From Euonymus europaeus (lineage: Eukaryota; Streptophyta; Magnoliopsida; Celastrales; Celastraceae), in NCBI GenBank assembly GCA_963580455.1, contig OY756958.1, positions 28,718,501 through 28,782,500 on the forward strand: a stretch of DNA of 64,000 bases, read 5' to 3'. Numbering within the stretch: position 1 is the stretch's first letter; each line of letters opens with the position of its first letter. A program made the position numbers and the translations under genes. The notes beneath the pieces are model-generated. The model was not told the origin of the DNA and ran no database searches. It was given only the letters and a program-made list of their open reading frames with translations. Positions 21,704-34,303 of the stretch are shown here, one piece after another.

Positions 21704-24700
21704 TCACTCTTCGAGTTGGAAGGTGAAATGTTGGCCTCCGCTGCTCGAGGATCTATGCACATCACTTGAATTATCATAGTTCATAAAATCAACAGCCCCA
21801 GAATAAGAGCTGTCCTCAGCTTCTATTTCGTCCTCCCTGAAGAGAACACCTTCAGGGCTCGGGGGATCATTGGAGGCAGAATCCTTGATCACTGGATTAT
21901 AGGTGAGGGGGTAGCAATCTTTGACAACTTCAAAGTTGAGACCATGGGAAGGAAGAAAAACATAAATAACAGGGTACTCCAATATAACCACATTCGCCAA
22001 TAGTTGCCTTAGTGGAGCTTTCACGTCCAACTCCCGATAAGGTGACCTGGAGCCCTGAAATGACAAAAGGTTAGATATTTCAACCGCAATACCGCAGCTG
22101 GGAATGATATAGAAATACAGATGGCTTAGAAAGGTAAGAAACAGCCCGAGAGGCAACTCTAAAGAGGTGACGAGAGATGAGTGCGGAGGGGCACTCCAAA
22201 GATAGGAAAAAAATAGCACCAACAGGTTACATTACAGATAATGCAAAGTAAAAAACATATTCAGAAACACACCTTAGACATAATTGACCATAAACAAACT
22301 AAAAAAGAAAGTGAAAATAGATGGGGGCTAACCAAAAAGGGTAAAATAAAAGATGCCTAGGTAAATGAAAAATAATCATATGTGAGAGCAAAACACCTTT
22401 GGAAATTTACGGATAAAAAATTTGAGAGAATCCAGAGGCTCATTGCAAAACTGCCTAAGCTGATGATTCCAAGGGCCAGCTTTCAGGTGCTTCTCAATAA
22501 CAGAAGCAATAGTCTCATCTTCATGCACTCTGCAAAAAATAAAATTATCAGTTATTGATGTCGCCCAGTTCTATGCACAATAAATTGCAGTATTTCTCAG
22601 CTAAAGAATCGGCTTAACGAAGTAGAAAGTTTGGGGATTTTCCTATGTAATTTTTTACCTAAAAGATGCAATGGATTAGCAATTCAAATACTGCATGGAA
22701 AATAGCCAAAAAGATGCACAAATTTATCACTTCTTTGTTGAAATTCTTGCTGCGTTAACTCTTCAAAGCATAACATAGGATACAAAGGATGTGGAAATGT
22801 TCAATGAAACAATTCAACTCAACCATCAACATCATCGAATCCTTTACCAACAATTTTGGGGTTAACTACATGAATTCATATGAGCAATTAGTAAGAATCA
22901 ATTACATGAATTCTCCTTTGACTCATTTCTATCAACTACAATTTACAACCTACACCAACCATAAAAAGAAGATTCACAAACTTCATTTTTCCAAATTCAA
23001 GAGTTATAGCCATCAAAAGTTCAGTAGCAAGTTCTAAAGTGAAAAAGGTAAACAACACGTGCACAACGCACTAAGTGGGGTCAAGGATAGACATGATTTG
23101 CATAGAACTTACCCCCACATATTATGTGGAGAGACCATTTCCAAAAATTGAAACTATAACATTTCAGTTGCACCCCTACAACTCTATCACTGTGCCACAT
23201 GCTCGCCTATAAAAATAACACTCCTAAATTAATTATTATGTATATATGATGGCTTGCAGATAAATTTCGTTGCTTATTGAGTAGTTGCTTCGCCCCTCGC
23301 TTCCATTCACCGGTCGGTGGGGATGGGATTTGGTTGATCCTTCTTTTCTTCTGTTGCAGCGGTGCTAGAATGTAGGCCGCAAAAGCGCCCTTCTAAAGAT
23401 TTAACTAGCTTGACGCAGGCTCAGTTATTGAACCTATAACATTTCGGTTGCACCCCTACAACTCTATCACTGTGCCACATACTCGCCTATAAAAATAAAA
23501 CTCCTGGCACAAGACTCAGCAGTGGGCGGAATCAGGGACAAGCAAGACTTACATAGACCTTATCCCACATAAATACATATTATGTGGAGAGTGTTCACAA
23601 AAAATAAACCCGTGGCCTTTAAGTTGCACCTCTGCAACCCTGAGATATTAATATTACAATTTACAACCATGCACACGAAGGGATGCTAATTCAGTTCTAT
23701 TGAAGTTTCTCGACTAAAGTGAGCTGTCTGAGCAACTAAATGACTAACAGTTTATAATAAAGGCAGTAGTATAAGTACCCATGGTCTAGTAAAATAACAT
23801 CTGTAGAGTGAAACCGCCACTCAATTGTCCATGAGATAAATTTCTTCCTGAAAAGGTAATAGGAAACAAACTCTTTAGAACACAAATGAGCGCATGTTCC
23901 AAGTAATCAAACCGCTATCTCCAGATCAACAGCTTACAAGAACCCAAATACCCATTGGCAGCTCAAAAGTAATAATATTGAATGCTTAATTCAGCAGCAC
24001 TGCGCAAAATCACAATTCCAAATGCTGAAAACATACAATAGTCAAGTGACAGCCTTTCTTCACTGACCAAATCAACATTTAAAGTCAACGATCTATATTA
24101 AAAAACTACATGATGCATCGTTTGTATAATAAAAGGAAAAAAAATCTAAGTAAACAATAGAATAAAATATGCGAGTAAACAACAAGGTATAAACAAAGCG
24201 GGCACGAGGAAACATAAATTTTTATTAGCTTATCAGGTCTGTCTCAGGATCTTTATTTGACTAGCACTGCTGTACAAATATGTTAATCATCTATGATTGA
24301 GAATAAAGTCGTCCAGAGCAAGTGAGAGAGAGTATAAATATAAAAAAATGGGAATATTCGAAAATCAAAATCCATCAATTGACACAGTCTATAACTCTAT
24401 ATGATAATAATCTCATCCAAATTCAACTAAAGGATTTTAAAAATAAAATAACCTTTGCTCATAGTGAGATTGATTCTTCTCCCTCTTTGACATTCCATGA
24501 GGGAGAACTAGGAGCTTTGTTCTTCGACTTGCAGCAGCACTTCGGAGGCTTCGAAGATAATATGGCAGCTTAAAGTGAGGATAAGCACGTAATTTTATTC
24601 TAGTTCTTTGAGCAGATTCAGCAACCCTCTTCACTTCCTCCAACAAATTATAATCTAATCACATAATTTTTGAAAACAGCAAGATGAATTAGAAAGTAAG

Positions 24701-25446
24701 GAAATTCATCAACTAAACAACAAGAAACCGCTAACAGAGAATTTCTCAGCAAAGAGTAAAATGTATATAGAAGCAAATGACAAACTATATTCCAGAAAAT
24801 TCTTGAAATGCAAGATGAGAATATCTACAATTCAGTATCAAGTAAGTTCTTCGCCTAAAAAAGAGAGGGAAAAAACAGGGCCAAAACTCCTTGTTTGTCT
24901 ACTGCTCATCAAAAAAGAATTCAATAAAACAGCAAAAAGGGTATTGAAAATTCTTCCCTCAAGCGAATCAGAATCTATCAAGAATTAAGCCCCAAACACA
25001 ACCAAAAGTGGGAGTCAAAATTACAATGAAAGACATGAAATTCACGGACTTTACAAAAGAGAAAAAGAAAACTATCAAAAAACTTGGAACAACAATTACA
25101 TTGAGCAAACTCACTCATCAAACTACTACAATATAACATGAAAAGATCATCCAATCCAACCTCAAATTAATAAATGACTAGTTAAAAACAGAGATAGAGA
25201 GGAAAAATTACCAGAGAGGAGAAGACTATCGTCAAACTCAGAGAGAGAAACGGATTGGGTCAGGTTGCGCTTGCCACTGCATCCAGTGCGTTGCTTGTGA
25301 GCTTTTACGCAAGGGTGGCCACAGGAGCGGAGCGAGCATCCGGGGCATGTGTACTTTGATGGGTTCTCTTTGCACTCTTCGCATATTCGAACCAATTTTT
25401 GAATTCGTTCGTCGTCGTCTTTGGGTTCCTGCTGTTGTTGCTCCAT
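21704..25446 (-). CDS. BCD1: Box C/D snoRNA assembly factor BCD1-like, HIT-type zinc finger protein
   Basis: Five exons: 25446-25212, 24654-24453, 23847-23779, 22529-22397, 22054-21704; all GT-AG. The sum is 990 nt, open, 329 aa. The N-terminus (MEQQQQEPKDDDER) leads into a HIT zinc finger at about residues 19-52 (CEECKENPSKYTCPGC, then CGHPCVKAHKQRTGC), followed by the conserved segments LPHGMSKREKNQSHY and FISWTIEWRFHSTDV, each rebuilt over exon joins. Known role: nuclear assembly of box C/D snoRNPs, which guide rRNA 2'-O-methylation. The acidic/Ser-rich C-terminus (residues ~270-329) is variable. I chose the ATG at 25446 because an earlier in-frame start is only a TTG. The gene looks intact. 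Intron 3 (22530-23778) carries SINE fragments, and a Mutator element lies 192 bp upstream of the start codon. Confidence 0.93.
23065..23212 (-). mobile_element. tRNA-derived SINE (Au-like), copy 1, in BCD1 intron 3
   Basis: On the minus strand it begins with a box A-like TGGCACAGTGATAGAG, has a weak box B-like region, and ends with the tail module CTCCACATAATATGTGGGGG...GGTAAGTTCTATG...GACCCCACTTAGTG. That tail resembles plant Au-type SINE 3' ends. The family call is from memory of the consensus. Confidence 0.65.
23430..23495 (-). mobile_element. SINE head fragment, copy 2, in BCD1 intron 3
   Basis: A ~71-bp direct repeat of the head of copy 1 (23156-23226 versus 23434-23504) with about four differences. 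It includes the same box A-like motif and a better box B-like GGTTCAATAAC on the minus strand. It lacks the typical 3' module next to it. Confidence 0.55.
23515..23645 (-). mobile_element. SINE tail fragment, copy 3, in BCD1 intron 3
   Basis: On the minus strand it has CTCTCCACATAATATG, GGATAAGGTCTATGTAAG and CCTGATTCCGCCCACT, the same 3' module as copy 1, with a shortened head (GGTGCAAC). Probably a 5'-truncated or diverged second element. Confidence 0.55.
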
Positions 25447-25638
25447 CGAAGAGTGGCCGCGAATCAATTAAAGAGCTCTAGAGACTGTTATTAGGTATTA
25501 TGGGGAAAGAAACGCAGCGTTTAAGACACTTTTTTTCTCTCCCTAAAACATGAAGAAAGAAAAAGACATCTTTAGTTTTTTTTAAGGAACTAATTTCCGT
25601 TGTGCTGCTCTTGTTTGCAGGCTTTCTCTATATTTCTC

Positions 25639-25749
25639 GAAAAATTTGGCAAAATGATCCAAAAATAATACATTTTTTGCTAACTAATCCTTTTTAAAAA
25701 AAATTTAATTTATAACCCTTTTACCCAAGGAAATGTCTCATATGCCCCC
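25639..25749 (+). repeat. Left terminal inverted repeat of the MULE
   Basis: Starts GAAAAATTTGGC and pairs with the right end over ~111 bp with scattered mismatches and small indels. Confidence 0.92.
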
Positions 25750-26588
25750 ACTCCACCTTAAGCCCTTCTCTCCAACTAAACTGCTTTAATTAATTAAATT
25801 TTGGAAAATAAAATAAGTTATTTTCCAGTTATCACTGGTGCGCGAGCGTCCGAAAGATCGAAGGAAGAGAGAACGACCCCAAGCCAGCCAGAGAAGCATT
25901 CCGGCATTGCACCCAAAGAAATTTCGTTTTTGTTCTGCTGTTCACGAGGTCTTGCCATTACTTCCATCAGTCCAACACGCACGGATAAGACATTTATTTT
26001 ACTGGTTCTTCCTGTCTTTCCTTTGTTGTTGATGATCTCATTTTGAAAGAAAGGGAAGGAGAAGGATAATGTGTCTGCTCATGGTATGAAATGCATGAGT
26101 GTATCTCCCTTGTCCTTTGGTTGTTTACTGGTTTTCTTGATGTGCATCATGTTATTTGGGTTATGGTTAGGTTTTGCTGTTTATTTGGGTGATATTAGGT
26201 ATTCCAGTATGGATTGAAGTTAGTTGTTTTAGGTTTGATGAAATGCAAATATTTCCCAGGTTTTACGAATTTAGAATTGAGTGGATGATACAAAACAAGA
26301 TGTTGCATTGAGTACTCACAGTTTTGTTTAGAAGCTTTGAAGTTTTTATGTGAACAGTTTTTCATTTGTTTAGCACTTCGTTTATGTTCGTTTAGAACAG
26401 TGACAAGTTTGTTTATAACAGTAAAGATTTTATTTGGAACGTTTTAATGTTTTGTATATGACAAATTAGGTTTTATTTTGCACTTTTGTTGGTTTTTTAT
26501 GATATCATTTTCATTTTTATTTATAACATCTCAGAGTTGAAATTCGTTACATTGGGCATACTTAATTGTTTGTTTGCAGTCCATCTAA

Positions 26589-29500
26589 ATGGAGTATAGG
26601 ATAAAAGAGACAGACAGGTTCCCTTCTAAGGTGAATGTTCTCTGCAGACTGTATCAAGCCACATGCCTTATTAGAGAAGAACTCGGGAAATTTAACTACT
26701 TAGAGGAGTTTAACAATTCATGTTTTGGGAGGTTCCTACAAATAAAAGCACCAAAAAACCATCCGCAGATCATACACCAAGTTCTCCTACGCCAAGTCAA
26801 AGCTCCAAAGGATGAGTATGAGGGAAAAATGATTTTCAAACTATATGAAAAGAGAGCGACATTCTCCATTAGGGAGTTCAACCTAATAACGGGACTGACA
26901 TGTTCCCCACTGCCGGAATTTGATCCATTACCAGAAATTGGGCAATTTTGCATTGTGATACAGTTTTTGAAGGGAAAACACTAATATCATGCAAAGAGTT
27001 GGAAGAGAAGTTCATCGGATGCAAGGAGGTAGAGATGAAGTTGAAGTTGGCTCTAGTATACTTTGTTGAGGTTGTTTTACTTGGTAAGGAGACGAAGCTG
27101 TCCATCGACCTTAACTTCTTGAATTTAGTTATGGACTTGCAAAAATTCAATGAGTTTCCATGGGGGACACTGAGTTTCAAAAGAACTTGTGAAGGACTCC
27201 AAACAGCCTTACGTGGGAGAGCGCAGAAATTCAAGCAGAAGGGGGTGAAAATTTACTTCTACAGCTTCGTAGGGTTCCCATATGCCTTTCAGGTATTTTC
27301 CATGGAAAGCTAAATGTTTTGGTTTGGAATAGTTATTTACTTAATTTAGAACTTAATTTTTTTGGTTGAGAACCAATGTAGTCCTGTTTATAATATTTAG
27401 TGTTTACACAAAAAAATGTTTTGTTTATATTTATTGAAATTAAACACTTGTACCATTATTTTGCTTCAGATATGGGCTTATGAGGCTGTCCCCCAATTGG
27501 GTGAAACTTTTGCTGTGAATGATGGAGACCAACATCCACGGATGTTGAAGTGGTCTCCAACTGTATCACCTAAGCCAGCTGCAATTGATCATGTACTTGA
27601 CAATGATGAGTTTGACGTGCATGAAAGTGTGTTACCCTCATTGGCTGAGATGGAGGAGCAGTACACTCGTTTGATTGATGCCAGTGTATGCATAAGTGTA
27701 AAGCCGCCGGTGTTTAAGGCTTCAAAGCACAAAAAGCAAACCCATCAACCTGAAAGTCTCAAAGAAGACACAAAGAATGAAGCATCGCTGGTGTGTATAA
27801 ATGATATGATGTGTTATACATATTTGCAACACTTTTTGCAAGAGCATATTTCAGTTTAGAAGTATTATATTTCTGTTGTTTATAAGTATTATATGTCTGT
27901 TGAGAATAGTTTTATTTTATTTTGGGACAGCTTGTTTTTACATTGAATAAGTTTGCTTTTTCTATTGGAACATTTTCACTTATGTTGAGAATAGAATTTT
28001 TATGTTGGGCATAGTACAACTTTTGTTGATAACAGTCAATTTATGTTGACAACAGTTTCATATTCTTTTTGAAACAGTTTAAATTCTGTTTATATTTTTT
28101 CATATTATGTTTAAAAGTTTTTAGTTATAAATTTTTTTCTGTAATTGAGGATCAATATCATTTATGAAATGTTAAATTACAGGGTGATTCGGTTAATGAA
28201 ATTGGGAAGACCATATCTCAGAATTTATCAGCCTTGGAGAAGAGATTGGATAAGAAACTGGAACTAAAAGGCAGGATGCTATTGAGGAAAATGGATGAGA
28301 TGAATAAAGAGATTCAATCTCTTGTCAGAGGTGAAGAAAAGGATACCGTGTCGAAGAATAAGGCGAAGACTCTCGATAAGGTGGGGAATGTGAAGAAGAT
28401 TGAGAAGGTGGCCAATGTGAAGAAGATGAAGAGGGTGGCCAATGTGGAGAAGGCCACACCAAAGAAGAGGACCCCTGACCCTAGTGTCATGTTTGAAAGG
28501 AGGACATCACCAAGGTTTGTTCAACAACATTCTGCTGTGGCAGCTGAACCAACTCTACAAGAAGAGTTTGGAAGGAAAAAAACATTGAAGAAGAGAAAGG
28601 TGATGAGGGAGGACCAGATGAAGAAGAAGGAGGCTGACGATATACTGGAAGAGGTGATAAAGAGTGTGGACGAGGAGTTTGATGATGACAATGTACGTGG
28701 GAATGTAGCAACAGAAGATGAAGAGAAGATACTCGAAAGTGAGACTGCGGAAGCGGAAAATGCGAATAAGGTGGTCCAAAGTGAGACTGCGGAAGCGGAA
28801 AATGCGGATAAGGTGGTCCAAAGTGAGACTATGGAAGCAAGAGATGCGGAGAATGTAGTACAAAGTGACCCAGTTGAAGCAGATGATGGAGAGAAGGTAG
28901 CAGATGTTACTCCATCAATTGATCTTACTCTGTACACGCCACCGAAGCCGTTATCAGTAGATACATCATATGTGATCGCCAGTCCCGAGTTAAAAGAGTT
29001 TTTAAAAAAGACAGCCATACCTGATGATGCAATGCAAGTAGGGCCAAAGAGGGTTGTGAAGGTCAGCAAGTATCACATGTCTCTGTACACTGATCCCATT
29101 TCCAAGAGACCTAAAGCCCCGACTGAGTTGCCGACTAAATTCAATCCGGAACGAGGATTGGCTGCTGAGTTGGAGGAAGAATTTGATACTTTCTACAAAA
29201 ATATGACGGATATCGATACATTTCAGTTACCAACTTGGGAGGCGAACAAAAAATGGTTTACTGAGCTCATGACCTACGAGAGTTGGTTAAATGACACGGT
29301 ACGGGCATCCAAATTTACATTATTTTCCTATTACTTTTTATAAATTAATTAGTTTGTAACTGAAATAAGTTATCTAAATTATTTTTGCAGCATTTGGATA
29401 CGTCCATATACTACATGCTGATTAGGAAAAAAAATTCCCCACTGTCTTCCCTTAGAAATGCCATATTATGAATACAACATTTGTTGTAAGTTCCGCTTAC

Positions 29501-30233
29501 AATTCTTAAATATATTATGACTGTGCGAACTATGTTTAGAATAATAAAAACTTGGTTTAAAATAGTTATTCATTTAATTTATATTAGTTTACTTTTTGTT
29601 TGGAATGGTCATGTGTGTAGTATCATCTGATGTGTTCTTTTACTGTTCCAGTTATACATGACTCTCAGATGGTCCATGTTCCAGAAGAATGCCGATCCAG
29701 CGCACTGGGACAACGACAACAGACTTCACAACATTGTTCGTGGTTTTGGGGACAATGTTTCCTGGTTGGGGTTCGATAAAGTCTACATTCCATTCAACAT
29801 CAACAAAGACCACTGGATAGCATTGATGGTCGACATGAAAGACAGACAAATAATTGCTTTTGACTCCCTCAAAAGCCATGTTAGGGCTGCAAAATTTAAC
29901 TCCGAAACTGAGCCGTTCCGGACGCTCCTACCTAAGGTATTACTGCGAGCAGGAATAATATCAGGAAACATTGACGAGAAATGGAAAGTTCAGAGGGCAG
30001 ACTACGTACCTCAGCAAGCAAATGGGTGCGTGTTAAAAAGCTTTTAAAATATATTTCCCAAAAAAGCGTCACTAATGTATTTATTCTTCAGGTCGGACTG
30101 CGGAGTGTTTTGCATTAAAGGCATAGAGCTACTATCTGCAGACATTCCTTTATCGATCCTCAAAGGGAATGACACGAACAAATATAGGAAGCTAATGGCA
30201 GTTGAGAACTGGCTAGGCCAATGGGGTTGTTGA
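26589..30233 (+). pseudogene. MULE-borne DUF1985 / Ulp1-type (C48) cysteine protease gene, frameshifted
   Basis: Exon blocks by splice signals: 26589-27292 (with an internal frame change), 27470-27790, 28183-29298, 29391-29485, 29652-30025, 30092-30233. The N-terminal block has DUF1985 features (FGRFLQIKAP, LYEKRATFSIREFNLITGL). The middle is a charged linker with a helix (LEKRLDKKLELKGRMLL), Lys-rich repeats and about four 14-residue repeats (SETAEAENA(D/N)KVVQ, near 28735-28900). The C-terminus is a Ulp1 fold with His in NKDHWIALM, Asp in IIAFDSL, Gln in PQQANG and Cys in SDCGVFC; QANG-SDCG is restored exactly by the last splice. Family role: SUMO or related deconjugation; role in MULEs unknown. 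Frame breaks lie between ~26935 and 26965 and at an 8-A run (29427-29434), so no full-length product is expected. Confidence 0.85.
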
Positions 30234-30773
30234 TCATGCTACTCCAGTTTTTAATTGTTATTCTTTAGTTTAGAGTGGTGCATATGACTTAGACTACTTA
30301 TAATGTTCATTTGACTTTTAACTGGCGTTAATTTTGTTTAGAACATTAACGCTTGTAGTTGGAATATTTCACTTTCAGTTTTGAATGATGAAAGCTTCGT
30401 TTACAGTACTACGGAAGACCTCTATCTAAAATTCTCTAACTTCATAACATAGGAACATGCATCAGGGGAACATTCTCCATGTGGACATCCCAGTCAATGA
30501 CATTTCAGTGCCTCTGGTACAACAATGAACCAACAAACATATTAAAACGAATGTGTTCATAAAAACAAACATAATTTGTTGACCACCGAAGAAAAATAAT
30601 CTCTGACTAAATGAATAAGATTAGGTGTTGCGCATTTGAACTCCAGCAACACCTGAGTTCCATACATCATTTGTATTCCATCATTACCTATTGAATAAGT
30701 ATATAGTACATGAGCCATCAATTTATGGTTAAAAATAAAAATGTCCATTTTTAAAAAAAAACAAATCTCTTTG
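30234..30773. other. Convergent 3' region between the two MULE genes
   Basis: No coding signal. It is AT-rich and holds scattered TTTAGAA-type motifs like those in the introns of both genes. Confidence 0.6.
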
Positions 30774-33700
30774 TCAGAGGACATACTTATTTGTTGGATG
30801 CAATGGCGTGGCCTCTTTACATGTTTGCCAGTTGTGACCATGTTGCCTGCACCTGCCACAGCGCCTAGACGATTGTGTCTCCCCTGTGCATTGGTCAACG
30901 ATTAATTGTGAGATCCACAGCTGTTACAAACGTAATGACAACTATTATAAACTGACATAAAACTCTTCTAAACCGACAGAAAACTTAGAATATAGTGGGA
31001 TGTATTCTTGACAAAACCAAACCTGTTCCAAACTTAATGAAAACAATTTTCACCGGAATGGAAACTATTCTAAACTGAATAAAAAAACATTCTGTTAACT
31101 ACATTCCAAAAATAATGTCATTTATTCCAAATGTAATTAAACCTGTTCCAAACAGTAGTGAACTTATTCTAAACTGAATATAAACGATTCTCAATTGAAT
31201 TAAAAGTTCTAACATTTTGTCAAACCAATTCTAAATATAATGGTATGTATTCCAAATGTTAAAAATAGTATGTTAAACAGAGCAAACTAACCTCTTGATG
31301 GTATTCTGTTAATTTTTCGTCTACCAACTCGAATGACGCGTTTTGGAGGTTCGGAAAAACAGCATCCTCAACTACCACAGTCTCATCAGTGCTTACTACA
31401 GGGTAAATCGACTCTGCATAAGCCAGCAAGAGCATGTCTGTTGTATAGTACTTTGAGCACAAAGGCGTCGTCGATAAATTCCTAGCTGAAATTGCAGCAC
31501 AAGCATGGGTGCAAGGAAGATGGTCAATATCAAATACCCTGCAAGAGCAGGTTTTGCGTTGCAAATCCACTTGCCCTCCAAGATCATCATCCCTAACATG
31601 GTACTCGTGGACACTGATGGGTTCAACTGTCATTCGACTAACTTTCACTCGTCGAGCTTTCAAGACATCTTCATAGAAGTCTGTGAGATCATTTTTCATG
31701 GCAAGTGCTTTTTCTCGACGCTCGTGAAACCATCTCTGTAGCATTTCAACTAGGCACTTCATCAACTTCGTTATTGGTAACAAGCGAGCCTCTTTCAGAA
31801 CCCCATTTACGCTCTCAGCAATGTTAGTTGTCATGATTGTATAACGATCCACAGGGCAATATGCCCTGGCCCATCTCTCAAAGCCTGCATCTTCCAAATA
31901 CTTATACACCTTCCCATCCTCAAATTGCCTCAATTGGCACATTACATGTTGGAACTCTGACACCCTATAACACTTAGCAGCCTTAAAGAAAATATTAACA
32001 GCATATTCAGGGTACCTTTTCGCCTTCATATTTTGTCCAATGTGATACATGCAGGCCCCATGGAATGCTTCGGGGAAAAAACGCTTTACGCCATTCTCTA
32101 TGCTTTTATTTCGGTCTGATATAATCGCCAAATTAGTTATAGTGTCGATTGCTCCACGTAGTTTCTCGAAGAATCACCCCCACGAGGCATCGTTTTCTGA
32201 ATCACCAATTCCGAAGGCCAATGGGTAAATTTGGTTATTGCCATCAAGGGCGTTGGCAAGTAAAAGCACCCCCTTAAACTTGCTCTTAAGATGAGTTGCA
32301 TCAACACATAGAACAGGCCGCATGCACATAGTAAACCCTCTTACACAAGAACCAAGTGCGAGAAATAAAAATTTGAATCAATTTTGAGAGTCATATTCAA
32401 TGTGAGTTGTACCTGGTGCACATTGAAAGTAAGACGGATCTCAAAAGAACATAAAACCATTCCATAATCATTCTTAAAAAAAATCTACATTATTCTAAAC
32501 AGGTTTCACACAACTCCAAACAGAAACTACACAATTATAAACAAAAGTAATACTATTACAATAACCATTCTTAAAAAAACCTACATTATTCTAAACAGGT
32601 TTCACACAACTCCAAACAGAAACTACACAGTTATAAACAAAAGTAATACTATTACAATAACCATTCTTAAAAAAAACCTACATTATTCTAAACAGGTTTC
32701 ACACAACTCCAAACAGAAACTACACAATTATAAACAAACGTAATACTGTTATAATCATAATGAAAATCATTCTAAACATAATTTTAAAATGGAGCAGTGT
32801 TTCACGTACCTGGATTTTTTGACTCGATTATCTTACAGAATGTTGGCAGCTGAGCATATCCTTCTTCTGCAGTACCATATATAGAATTAAGGGCACACTC
32901 CCTAGCCTTCCACCCTTTCCAGTAGCTACACTTGACGCCATTTTCCTTCTGAAAATCTTGAATGACGTCATTGGGCCTATAAATTCGACCAATTTTCTCG
33001 TATTTAGACTTTATGCAGTCACCAATGAAGGAGCTTGTTGCTTGTCGATTATCAGTGAAAGTCAGACAATTAGACGATACATGAACATCACGAAACTTCT
33101 TAATCTGAAATAAACAAACATCTTTCATTGCAGTGGCTCGCATCCACCAGTTGCATTCATCAACACAGCACCGAACCACAAATAGTGTTTTGGTAGACTT
33201 GACAACTTTGAATTGAAAGTGTTTATTCACCGCATACTTGCATAACCTTTTATGCAAGATCTTCTTCTCCGTAAAAATGTCACCAACTCTCATAACCTCG
33301 GCACTTCCATCAGACTCAACATTGGACTCAATTGCACGATTGACCGAAGGATTGCTGGGGCAAGAATGGGATGTATTTGTTGCCTCATTATTCCGGCCAT
33401 TATTATGATCTTCGACTGCATAATCAACTGCCTCAAGGAATGCATCATCGACTACGTCATCAGCTATATCATAGGCTGCCTCATGAGTTTGATCATCAAA
33501 ATCATCATCATACAATTCAACAGTAGGTTCATTGTTATGTGGTTCTATTCCATCAATGTCTGGCAGTGTCTCTTTGTTTCTACTGAAACCAAGACCAGGA
33601 AATTCTCCTATTCCTTCTACAAAATTATGCACATCATCCATGTGTTGGACATTTGGTAAGTTATCCCCGAAATCATCAATTTTGCCTCCAATATTAGAAG

Positions 33701-33994
33701 ATATGCACAGAGATGTAGCCGGAATACTTCTATCCATATTACACCAAATAAAACAGCGAACATCATCATCTCCTTCGATCTCAACCGGCTCGGTAGGACA
33801 ACGGACATTGTATACTTCATCTGAATATCATTGTGCTGCAACTTTGTAATATCACGTACTTTATCGACTAATTCACAGTAAGAAATAAACTCTGAGACTA
33901 TGATAACCTTGCTTTTCCCACCTTTATATGTGTAGTGCGTCTCATTTTTTTCCCACTTTTCAAAATACTGAATCAAAATGCTCACCTCTTTCAT
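30774..33994 (-). pseudogene. mudrA-like MULE transposase gene, disrupted by stops and a frameshift
   Basis: Read on the minus strand: N-terminal block 33994 to ~33800, frame change at ~33800-33830, continuing to a donor at 32810; exon 32412-31292; last exon 30883-30774. Domains in order: Mutator N-terminal segment (THYTYKGGKSK), MuDR DNA-binding domain (about 33290-32830, with CCVDECNWWMRA), MULE transposase core with first Asp in LCVDATHLKSKFKG and second in AIISDRNKS, then CMYHIGQNM, SWIM zinc finger CSCRVFDIDHLPCTHA, and a zinc knuckle CGRCRQHGHNWQTC in the last exon. Two in-frame TGA stops, 32378-32380 and 32174-32176 (the second at a position where Trp is expected), plus the N-terminal frameshift make it non-functional. 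Stops of this kind fit C-to-T decay. Confidence 0.88.
32468..32760. repeat. Three-copy ~96-bp tandem repeat in the mudrA intron
   Basis: The same unit (containing ACATTATTCTAAACAGG and CACACAACTCCAAACAG) recurs with period 96-97. The TATTCTAAAC anchor is at 32491, 32587 and 32684. It lies within the intron 32413-32809 and differs by only a few bases between copies. Confidence 0.9.
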
Positions 33995-34077
33995 TCCTTC
34001 AAAAAATTAACAATATATTCTCAATGGATCATTTTTGACAAGGACACAAAATAAAAACAATATTATAAACATAATTA

Positions 34078-34303
34078 TACTATACTAAATATAATATATA
34101 CTATTCTAAACACAATTTTACTCTGTTCTAAACCAAAATTTCGCATAATGCTAGTCTTCTAAACAGCATATAACAACAACTGTTTTCTTATACTATACTA
34201 AATAGAATATATACTATTCTAAACACAAGTTTACTCTGTTCTAAACCAACAGTTCACATAATGCTAGTCTTCTATACAGCATATAACAACAACTGCTTTC
34301 TCA
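34078..34303. repeat. Two-copy ~113-bp tandem repeat near the right MULE end
   Basis: Units start with TACTATACTAAATA at 34078 and 34191 and share ATGCTAGTCTTCTA and CATATAACAACAACTG. Located upstream of the mudrA N-terminal exon, possibly in its 5' region. Confidence 0.85.
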
